From Oscillospiraceae bacterium (GTDB lineage Bacteria > Bacillota > Clostridia > Oscillospirales > Ruminococcaceae), in the NCBI GenBank assembly GCA_017848075.1, contig JAGALG010000200.1, positions 1-5,022 on the forward strand: a stretch of DNA of 5,022 nt, read 5' to 3'. This document shows positions 1-4,763 of this stretch, in pieces. How positions within the stretch are numbered: the stretch's first letter is position 1; each line of letters starts with the position of its first letter. Position numbers and translations under genes: made by a program. The notes under the pieces were generated by a model. It was not told the origin of the DNA. It worked only from the letters and a program-made list of their open reading frames with translations, and ran no database searches.

Positions 1-659
1 CGAGCTCCCGGTGGTTCGTTCATCTGGCCGTATACCAGAGCGGTTTTGTTGATAACGCCGGATTCACACATTTCGTTGTACAGGTCGTTACCCTCACGGG
101 TACGCTCACCTACACCAGCGAATACGGAAATACCGCCGTGCTGTTTTGCTACGTTGTTGATCAGTTCCATGATCAGAACGGTTTTACCTACGCCCGCACC
201 GCCGAACAGACCGATCTTACCGCCTTTTGCGTAAGGAGCGATCAGGTCAACAACTTTGATGCCGGTTTCCAGGATCTCGGTGGTGGATTCCTGTTCTTCG
301 TAGGATGGAGCCGGACGATGGATCGGCCAGTGCTCTTCGGTATCCGGGGTTGGTTTGTTGTCAACTGCTTCACCCAGCAGGTTGAAGATTCGACCCAGAG
401 TTTCGGTACCTACCGGTACTTTGATTGGGCCATCGGTATCAATGGCTTTCATACCACGAACCAGACCGTCCGTGGAGCTCATTGCGATGCAGCGTACTAC
501 ATTGTCACCGATATGCTGGGCAACTTCGGCGGTCATGGTTTTGCCGTTGTGTTCAATGTGGATCGCATTGTTCAGGTTCGGCAGATGACCGTCAGCAAAC
601 TTAATATCCAGTACAGGCCCAACAACCTGGACAACAGTACCGCAGTTATGCTCGTTCAT
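1..659 (-). CDS. atpD: F1 ATP synthase subunit beta, 5' part (cut by window edge)
   Basis: Catalytic subunit of the F1 head, which makes ATP from ADP and Pi at the alpha/beta interfaces on the cytoplasmic side. The frame is open from the start to the left edge, giving 219 complete codons of a protein usually about 460-480 residues long, so the C-terminal half is missing. Visible are the N-terminal beta-barrel (about residues 1-80, starting MNEHNCGTVVQVVGPVLDIK), the Walker A loop GGAGVGKT at 153-160 (K159 and T160 bind phosphate and Mg2+), and the VGERTREG segment at 183-190, whose Glu185 matches the catalytic Glu181 of E. coli. Two in-frame ATGs lie six bases apart (665 and 659). The AAGGAG at 668-673 is 8 bases from the ATG at 659 but only 2 from the one at 665, so 659 is chosen. 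It is preceded by the longest gap in the operon. Identity is certain. Confidence 0.98.
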   Translation of the reverse strand, partial: MNEHNCGTVVQVVGPVLDIKFADGHLPNLNNAIHIEHNGKTMTAEVAQHIGDNVVRCIAMSSTDGLVRGMKAIDTDGPIKVPVGTETLGRIFNLLGEAVDNKPTPDTEEHWPIHRPAPSYEEQESTTEILETGIKVVDLIAPYAKGGKIGLFGGAGVGKTVLIMELINNVAKQHGGISVFAGVGERTREGNDLYNEMCESGVINKTALVYGQMNEPPGA

Positions 660-667
660 GTGCATAT

Positions 668-673
668 CTCCTT
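668..673 (-). promoter_or_regulatory. Ribosome binding site of atpD
   Basis: AAGGAG on the minus strand, 8 bases before the ATG at 659 and only 2 before the in-frame ATG at 665. The spacing decides the start in favour of 659. Confidence 0.8.
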
Positions 674-767
674 CTTTTTATATTAGGAAACGAAATCATA
701 GTCATAGTATTTTTATGATGAAAGTGCCAATGGGCAAACTTTGCTTTGCAAAGGCAAACCATTGTGC

Positions 768-794
768 GTAAACAAACACTTTGTGTTTGTTTAC
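768..794 (-). repeat. Perfect 12-bp stem-loop over the atpG stop codon
   Basis: Inverted repeat with arms at 783-794 (minus strand GTAAACAAACAC) and 768-779 (GTGTTTGTTTAC), pairing without a mismatch around a 3-base AAA loop. The atpG stop TAA (791-793) lies inside the 5' arm. The bases after the stem on the minus strand are GCACAATGG, with no U tract, so this is not a canonical Rho-independent terminator, and atpD follows downstream. Likely roles, by inference, are an RNA processing or stability element, or a block to 3' exonucleases protecting the upstream message. Confidence 0.85.
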
Positions 795-1651
795 TGTTCG
801 GCACCTGCCACGATCTCGGTAATTTCCTGGGTGATCGCGCCCTGACGAGCTCTGTTGTAGCTCAGGCTCAGGGATTCGATCATTTCGGCTGCGTTCTTGC
901 TTGCAGCATCCATTGCGTTGCGACGGGACGCAAGCTCGGATACCCATGCACGGGACAGCGCGCCGTAAACGATACCTGCCATGTAATCCGGAATGATGGA
1001 GTCGAACACTTCCTCAGCACTTGGTTCGTAGACGATCAGGTTATGGGCCCGAACATCCACTTTGGTAGTATCCTTTTTGGAACTTGCCAGAGGAAGAACG
1101 CTCATCACGACGGGAGACTGACTGAGCATGGAGATGAAGTTGGTGTAAGCCACACAAATTTCATCAAAATCGCCTTTGAGATAGCCCTGGCACAGGATCT
1201 GAGAGATAGCATCGCAATCGTCCAGATCCACATTTTCTGCGATGTTGAAGTTCTTGCTCAGGATCTCGTAGCCCTTGCGCTCACAGAACTCCACCGCTTT
1301 CTTACCGATAGGCAGAATGCAGACTTCTTTGTCCCCGATGTCAGCAGTCAAGGCTTTGAACATATTGGAGTTGTAGCCGCCTGCCAGACCACGGTCGCCG
1401 GCGATCAGCACATAACAGGTTTTCTTAATAGGACGCTGAACCACATAAGGAGAGCTCATATCGGTGTTGTTGCGGGAAATATCCACCAGTGCGCCGTAGA
1501 GAGTGTTGAAGTAAGCACGGCTGCTTTCTACTCGTTCTCTTGCTTTGCGCAGCTTGGAGGAGGCAACCAGCTCCATGGCTTTGGTGATCTGCATGGTGCT
1601 CTCGACGCTCTTAATGCGGTTCTTAATGTCCTTCATAGAGGCTCCTGCCAT
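791..1651 (-). CDS. atpG: F1 ATP synthase subunit gamma
   Basis: Central rotor shaft that turns inside the alpha3-beta3 head and couples c-ring rotation to catalysis. The protein has 286 residues, the usual length for bacterial gamma. The N-terminal helix reads MAGASMKDIKNRIKSVESTM followed by QITKAMELVASSKLRKA, typical of the family. The middle contains the AGDRGLAGGYN segment of the Rossmann-like domain. The C-terminal helix ends in ITQEITEIVAGAEQ (273-286), which fits the gamma signature except for the last residue, Gln. The ATG at 1651 is preceded by AAAGGAG (1658-1664) at a spacing of 6. A second in-frame ATG five codons on (MKDIKN) also has an AGGAG before it, but the longer start resembles other gammas and has the better site. 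It lies 62 bases after atpA and 131 before atpD. Confidence 0.98.
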   Translation of the reverse strand: MAGASMKDIKNRIKSVESTMQITKAMELVASSKLRKARERVESSRAYFNTLYGALVDISRNNTDMSSPYVVQRPIKKTCYVLIAGDRGLAGGYNSNMFKALTADIGDKEVCILPIGKKAVEFCERKGYEILSKNFNIAENVDLDDCDAISQILCQGYLKGDFDEICVAYTNFISMLSQSPVVMSVLPLASSKKDTTKVDVRAHNLIVYEPSAEEVFDSIIPDYMAGIVYGALSRAWVSELASRRNAMDAASKNAAEMIESLSLSYNRARQGAITQEITEIVAGAEQ

Positions 1652-1657
1652 AATAAG

Positions 1658-1664
1658 CTCCTTT
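1658..1664 (-). promoter_or_regulatory. Ribosome binding site of atpG
   Basis: AAAGGAG on the minus strand, 6 bases before the ATG at 1651. It lies downstream of the stem-loop at the end of atpA and is not covered by its arms. Confidence 0.8.
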
Positions 1665-1675
1665 CCGCCCGAAAT

Positions 1676-1718
1676 AACAGGCTAAATTTTATTCATCAGC
1701 TACTGACTTTAGCCTATT
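1676..1718 (-). repeat. Stem-loop over the atpA stop codon
   Basis: Perfect 8-bp inverted repeat: minus-strand AGGCTAAA at 1708-1715 pairs with TTTAGCCT at 1679-1686. The stem extends outward by one G-U and two A-U pairs (1716-1718 with 1676-1678), for 11 pairs in all. Inside the 21-base loop a second small stem is possible (TCAG at 1703-1706 with CTGA at 1696-1699, loop TAG). The atpA stop TAG (1714-1716) is within the 5' arm. There is no U tract after the 3' arm, so it is not a standard terminator. The structure fills most of the atpA-atpG gap and ends 12 bases before the atpG ribosome binding site. Confidence 0.75.
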
Positions 1719-3228
1719 TGGTATTCAGGAAGGAAGCTTTGAACTGGTTGATTGCCTCAGCCAGTTTGGCAGTAGACTCTGCGGACATCACGCCAGTGTT
1801 GTGGATCTCGTCGATAATGTCGCTGCAGTGGTCGTTCATGTAGGAGAACAGACCTTCCTCGAATGCGCCGATGTCGGAAACTTCCACATCCATCAGCATA
1901 TCGTTGGTAACGGCGTAAATGATTGCGATCTGGTGAGCAACATCGATTGGATTGTTGCGGTCCTGTTTGAGAACTTCCACAATGCGTTCGCCCTGTGCCA
2001 GACGGCGTTTGGTATCGCTGTCAAGGTCGGAACCGAACTGGGAGAAGCTCTTCAGCTCGATGTACTGGGAGTACAGCAGCTTCAGAGAACCGGAAACCTT
2101 CTTCATTGCTTTGATCTGAGCGGAACCACCAACTCGGGATACGGAAATACCAGGGTTAACTGCTGGCATAACGCCGCTGTGGAACAGCTCGGACTCCAGG
2201 AAGATCTGGCCGTCGGTAATGGAAATTACATTAGTAGGAATGTACGCGGAAACGTCGCCTGCCTGGGTTTCGATAATAGGCAGAGCGGTGATGGAACCGC
2301 CGCCGAATTCAGGAGCAACACGAGCAGCGCGCTCCAGCAGACGGGAATGGAGGTAGAATACATCACCAGGGTAAGCCTCACGGCCCGGTGGTCTGCGGAT
2401 CAGCAGGGACAGTGCACGGTAAGCAACTGCGTGTTTGGACAGGTCATCGTAAACGATGAGAACATCCTTGCCCTGTGCCATGAAGTATTCTGCCATAGCG
2501 CAGCCGGAGTATGGAGCGATGTACTGCAGAGGAGCCAGCTCGGATGCGGTGGAGGATACAACGATGGTGTAATCCATAGCGCCGCCCTGAGTCAGGGTCT
2601 CAACCAGGTTTGCTACGGTAGAGTTTTTCTGACCGATCGCAACATAGATACAGATACAATCTTTACCCTTCTGGTTCAGGATGGTGTCCACAGCCAGAGT
2701 GGTTTTACCGGTCTGACGGTCGCCGATGATCAGCTCACGCTGGCCACGGCCGATTGGAATCATAGAGTCGATCGCTTTGATACCGGTCTGCAGAGGAACG
2801 GATACGCTCTTTCTTTCGATGATACCAGGAGCGTTGGACTCGATTGGTCTGAATTCATTGGTTTCGATTGGGCCTTTGCCGTCAACAGGCTGACCCAGTG
2901 CGTTTACAACGCGGCCGATCATGGCGTCGCCAACTGGAACGGACACAACGCGTCCGGTTCCTTTTACAACATCGCCCTCTTTGATACCTGCGTCTGTACC
3001 CAGCATTACGATGGAGACAGAGTTTTCTTCCAGGTTCAGAGCCATGCCGTATTCGCCGTTAGAGAATTCTACCAGCTCGTTGGCCATACATTTATCCAGG
3101 CCGCTTGCTCTTGCAATACCGTCACCTACCAGGATAACTGTACCGGTTTCATCCTGCTGGATCTGGTTGCCATAATTTTTGATCTGATTTTTAATAATGG
3201 TGCTGATTTCTTCTGGTAGTAAGTGCAT
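1714..3228 (-). CDS. atpA: F1 ATP synthase subunit alpha
   Basis: Non-catalytic nucleotide-binding subunit of the F1 head, three copies per enzyme; it supplies the arginine finger to each catalytic site. The protein has 504 residues, full length for the family. Seen in order: N-terminal delta-binding helix and beta-barrel (about 1-95); Walker A GDRQTGKT at 169-176; Walker B region DVLIVYDDL at 255-263; the alpha/beta family signature PAVNPGISVS at 355-364, followed directly by Arg365 of SVSRVGG, the arginine finger (Arg376 in E. coli); and a helical C-terminal domain (about 375-504). The ATG at 3228 gives the expected N-terminus MHLLPEEISTIIKNQI. Its ribosome binding site is modest: GGTGA (3233-3237) at a spacing of 4, with AAAGGA farther up (3243-3248, spacing 14). 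No defects seen. Confidence 0.99.
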   Translation of the reverse strand: MHLLPEEISTIIKNQIKNYGNQIQQDETGTVILVGDGIARASGLDKCMANELVEFSNGEYGMALNLEENSVSIVMLGTDAGIKEGDVVKGTGRVVSVPVGDAMIGRVVNALGQPVDGKGPIETNEFRPIESNAPGIIERKSVSVPLQTGIKAIDSMIPIGRGQRELIIGDRQTGKTTLAVDTILNQKGKDCICIYVAIGQKNSTVANLVETLTQGGAMDYTIVVSSTASELAPLQYIAPYSGCAMAEYFMAQGKDVLIVYDDLSKHAVAYRALSLLIRRPPGREAYPGDVFYLHSRLLERAARVAPEFGGGSITALPIIETQAGDVSAYIPTNVISITDGQIFLESELFHSGVMPAVNPGISVSRVGGSAQIKAMKKVSGSLKLLYSQYIELKSFSQFGSDLDSDTKRRLAQGERIVEVLKQDRNNPIDVAHQIAIIYAVTNDMLMDVEVSDIGAFEEGLFSYMNDHCSDIIDEIHNTGVMSAESTAKLAEAINQFKASFLNTK

Positions 3229-3266
3229 AGTCTCACCAACTTTCCTTTATGCAAACATATGAAACA

Positions 3267-3279
3267 GGGGTCATCCCCC
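3267..3279 (-). repeat. Small GC stem-loop in the atpH-atpA gap
   Basis: On the minus strand, GGGGG (3275-3279) faces CCCC (3267-3270) across ATGA, giving a 4-bp all-GC stem. It lies about 40 bases before the atpA start and downstream of the hairpin over the atpH stop. It is short and could be chance. Confidence 0.4.
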
Positions 3280-3305
3280 AATAACTCAAATTCAAGCAAA
3301 AACCA

Positions 3306-3321
3306 ACAACTACAGAGTTGT
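3306..3321 (-). repeat. Stem-loop over the atpH stop codon
   Basis: Perfect 6-bp inverted repeat: minus-strand ACAACT (3316-3321) pairs with AGTTGT (3306-3311) around the 4-base loop CTGT; one further G-U pair is possible outside. The stop TAG (3310-3312) spans the loop and the 3' arm. The RNA continues TGG then five U, vaguely terminator-like, but the stem is short and AU-containing and atpA must be expressed strongly, so at most slight attenuation is plausible. Confidence 0.6.
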
Positions 3322-3849
3322 CTCGCCCAGTTTTCTTCTGAGCGCTTCCAGATGATGCTGAACGCTGCCTTCCAGCTGAGTGCCCTTCATTTCCAGACGA
3401 ACGCCGCCCAGCACAGACGGATCCACCCGGTTGGACAGCAGAACGGTTTTGCCGGTCTTGCTCTCCAGAGTTGCCTTCAGCTTGCCGCAAAGCTCCTCGC
3501 TGAGAGGAACCGCGGTAACAGCGCAAACTTCTTCGATGTTATGGTCTTCGTTGAAGCGCTGGCGGAATTCTTCCGCACAGCCGGAAAACTCAGCAATGGT
3601 GCCGTTTTCCACAAGGATCTTCATAAAGTTCAGCACATGAGCGTGAACTTTTTCTCCGAAGGAAGCATCCAGCACAGCCAGACGCTCGTCTTTTCTCAGA
3701 GCGGGAGTGGACAGCAATTTGATGAAGTCCGGATTGTCATTCAGAGCTTCTGCCATTGCGCCGGTTTCCTCCAGCAGCTGCTGAGTCAGATTTTCCTCCA
3801 CAGCAAGATCATACAAAGCGCCGCCATAAGTTTTTGCTACTTCTGTCAT
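3310..3849 (-). CDS. atpH: F1 ATP synthase subunit delta (OSCP homologue)
   Basis: Peripheral stator subunit that sits on top of the F1 head and ties the b dimer to the alpha N-termini, keeping the head from rotating with the shaft. The protein has 179 residues, normal for bacterial delta. The N-terminal helical domain (about 1-105) opens with MTEVAKTYGGALYDLAVEEN, and the C-terminal domain carries the family motif VDPSVLGGVRLEMKG (142-156) and a final amphipathic helix that contacts subunit b. The ATG at 3849 overlaps the atpF stop in an ATGA, so translation is probably coupled to atpF; a partial ribosome binding site, GGTGA, lies 6 bases upstream within atpF. Sequence divergence is high in this family, but the motif and position make the call secure. 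Confidence 0.97.
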   Translation of the reverse strand: MTEVAKTYGGALYDLAVEENLTQQLLEETGAMAEALNDNPDFIKLLSTPALRKDERLAVLDASFGEKVHAHVLNFMKILVENGTIAEFSGCAEEFRQRFNEDHNIEEVCAVTAVPLSEELCGKLKATLESKTGKTVLLSNRVDPSVLGGVRLEMKGTQLEGSVQHHLEALRRKLGETTL

Positions 3850-4349
3850 GACGCTTCACCAACATTCTTGATAAAGTCCTCGATGAGTTTTTCGTGGTCT
3901 TTTGCGGAAATTTCTCTTTCCACAACTTTGGAAGCAATGTCCACTGCCATACCGGAGATCTCGTCTTTGATCTCGTTGATCGCTTTTTTCTTTTCCTGAG
4001 CGATCTCAGCTTCGGCACGAGTCATCATGGCAGCAACTTTGGCCTGAGCCTCAGAAACCAGCTCAGTGCTTCGATGCTGAGCCTGAGCGGAAGCAGCTTT
4101 CACGATCTCGCCAGCTTCCTCTTTGGCAGCAGCCAGACGGTTTTCATAGTCAGCACGCAGGGTGTTGGCGTCTTCTTTCGCTTTGTTTGCGTCAGCGTAA
4201 ATTTTATCTACCTCGTCCTGGCGTTTCTGCAGAATAGCCAAAACTGGTTTGAACAGGAATTTCTTCACCAGCAGCATCAGGATCAGCAGGTTGCACCACT
4301 GAGTGATCAGGGTCCAAGGAGCAAGGGAGACAAGTTGCATGAAGTCCAT
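3846..4349 (-). CDS. atpF: Fo ATP synthase subunit b
   Basis: Membrane-anchored stator stalk, a dimer linking subunit a in the membrane to delta on F1. The protein has 167 residues from the chosen start. There is one N-terminal membrane helix (about residues 10-29, ...PWTLITQWCNLLILMLLV), then the typical KKFLFKPVLAILQKRQDEV turn at the membrane edge, then a long charged, Ala/Lys/Glu-rich helical region (about 40-145) expected to form the right-handed coiled coil, and a C-terminal delta-binding helix. The ATG at 4349 is preferred because GGAGG (4357-4361) is 7 bases away; the in-frame TTG at 4352 would add one residue but be only 4 bases from it. There is a single b gene here, not the b/b' pair seen in photosynthetic bacteria. 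It overlaps atpH by four bases. Confidence 0.97.
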   Translation of the reverse strand: MDFMQLVSLAPWTLITQWCNLLILMLLVKKFLFKPVLAILQKRQDEVDKIYADANKAKEDANTLRADYENRLAAAKEEAGEIVKAASAQAQHRSTELVSEAQAKVAAMMTRAEAEIAQEKKKAINEIKDEISGMAVDIASKVVEREISAKDHEKLIEDFIKNVGEAS

Positions 4350-4356
4350 CAAGAAC

Positions 4357-4364
4357 CCTCCTTT
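4357..4364 (-). promoter_or_regulatory. Ribosome binding site of atpF
   Basis: AAAGGAGG on the minus strand, close to a full anti-Shine-Dalgarno match. Its 7-base spacing to the ATG at 4349 decides the start over the neighbouring TTG at 4352. Confidence 0.85.
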
Positions 4365-4390
4365 CTTCGCTTGTTAAAATGGTTTGGTCG

Positions 4391-4410
4391 GGTCAAGATT
4401 AGAACTGACC
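4391..4410 (-). repeat. Stem-loop over the atpE stop codon
   Basis: Inverted repeat with minus-strand arms GGTCA (4406-4410) and TGACC (4391-4395); an inner G-U pair makes six pairs around an 8-base loop. The atpE stop TAA (4399-4401) lies in the loop. It is the weakest of the stop-codon repeats in this operon and would not be noteworthy alone; its value lies in the series. Confidence 0.5.
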
Positions 4411-4656
4411 TACCCATGGGTTAGCGAAGATCAGGATCAGACCGGTTACGAAGCCGTAAATACCGGTGGTCTCTGCGATCGCACAACCAAGCAGCATGGT
4501 GCTGGTAACATCGCCTTTTGCTTCTGGCTGACGGCCGATTGCTTCACAAGCACGACCTACTGCGTAACCTTCACCGATACCAGGGCCGATACCTGCGATC
4601 AGAGCCAGACCTGCGCCAATTGCGGAACCTGCACATACAATAGCTTTTTCCATCAT
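4399..4656 (-). CDS. atpE: Fo ATP synthase subunit c (ring proteolipid), two-carboxylate type
   Basis: Hairpin of two membrane helices; several copies form the rotor ring that carries ions across the membrane. The protein has 85 residues, a normal length. Helix 1 spans about 8-36 with the glycine-rich packing motif GSAIGAGLALIAGIGPGIGEG; the polar loop is GRQPEA (41-46); helix 2 spans about 50-78. The ion carrier is Glu62 in AIAETTGIYG. Thr63 and Tyr67 align with Ser66 and Tyr70 of the Ilyobacter tartaricus Na+ site, and Glu29 in GIGEGY aligns with its Gln32, at the same 33-residue distance from the carrier. Two carboxylates per subunit resemble the Na+-driven Fusobacterium nucleatum ring, so Na+ coupling is inferred. 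The first of two adjacent ATGs (4656) is chosen: AGGAGG (4666-4671) is 9 bases away. Confidence 0.98.
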   Translation of the reverse strand: MMEKAIVCAGSAIGAGLALIAGIGPGIGEGYAVGRACEAIGRQPEAKGDVTSTMLLGCAIAETTGIYGFVTGLILIFANPWVGQF

Positions 4657-4665
4657 GATAGTTTT

Positions 4666-4671
4666 CCTCCT
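4666..4671 (-). promoter_or_regulatory. Strong ribosome binding site of atpE
   Basis: AGGAGG on the minus strand, 9 bases before the ATG at 4656 and 12 before the one at 4653. A strong site suits the most abundant subunit of the complex. It lies 5 bases downstream of a GC-rich stem-loop. Confidence 0.85.
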
Positions 4672-4676
4672 AAGAT

Positions 4677-4704
4677 TGCGGCATCTGGGGAAAAACCCGC
4701 CGCA
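4677..4704 (-). repeat. GC-rich stem-loop just upstream of the atpE ribosome binding site
   Basis: Minus-strand TGCGGC (4699-4704) pairs with GCCGCA (4677-4682) over 6 bp; inside, GGG (4696-4698) can pair with CCC around the TTTTT loop, leaving a short bulge on the 3' side. The stem ends 5 bases before the AGGAGG. A U-rich stretch lies on its upstream side (about 4705-4730). It could act as a stabilising 5' structure or processing boundary that favours high atpE expression; this is inference. Confidence 0.6.
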
Positions 4705-4732
4705 TTAAAAATTTTAAACAGTTTGAAACGAT

Positions 4733-4744
4733 GCCCCAAGGGGC
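4733..4744 (-). repeat. Short GC palindrome in the atpB-atpE gap
   Basis: GCCCCTTGGGGC on the minus strand is a perfect 12-base palindrome; as RNA it could form a 4-bp stem with a CUUG loop, a stable tetraloop class. It follows directly on the stem-loop over the atpB stop, so two hairpins could stack here. The following bases are not a continuous U run, so a terminator is unlikely. Confidence 0.5.
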
Positions 4745-4745
4745 T

Positions 4746-4763
4746 GCAGAATGATTATTCTGC
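4746..4763 (-). repeat. Stem-loop over the atpB stop codon
   Basis: Perfect 7-bp inverted repeat: minus-strand GCAGAAT (4757-4763) pairs with ATTCTGC (4746-4752) around the 4-base loop AATC. The atpB stop TAA (4755-4757) spans the end of the 5' arm and the loop. It belongs to the series of stop-codon stem-loops found at every gapped junction of this operon. Confidence 0.75.

Noticed and set aside
138..686. Plus-strand open frame (182 codons) opposite atpD
   Set aside because: It is antisense to the certain atpD reading frame, with no support from motifs or start context.
746..1843. Long plus-strand open frame (365 codons) opposite atpG
   Set aside because: It is antisense to all of atpG and the end of atpA, with no convincing ribosome binding site or recognisable domain, so it is a shadow of the real genes.
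1801..3219. Long plus-strand open frame (472 codons) opposite atpA
   Set aside because: It lies wholly antisense to a clear, full-length atpA. Its translation is rich in Cys, His and Asn and has no recognisable domain. It is explained by the biased codon use of the highly expressed gene on the other strand.
3283..3321. Possible intrinsic terminator after atpH (short stem then five U)
   Set aside because: The stem is only 6-7 pairs with few GC pairs, the U run is short and offset by three bases, and it would cut off atpA, atpG and atpD, which are needed in higher copy than delta.
3845..3852. GTCATGAC palindrome at the atpF-atpH overlap
   Set aside because: It has no room for a loop, so it cannot form a useful RNA hairpin, and an 8-base palindrome is easily chance. 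It is not counted in the stop-codon hairpin series.
3223..4424. Plus-strand open frames opposite atpH and atpF
   Set aside because: They are low-complexity Ser/Phe/Gln-rich translations caused by the complement of the Ala/Glu/Lys-rich coiled-coil and helical genes. They show no family resemblance.
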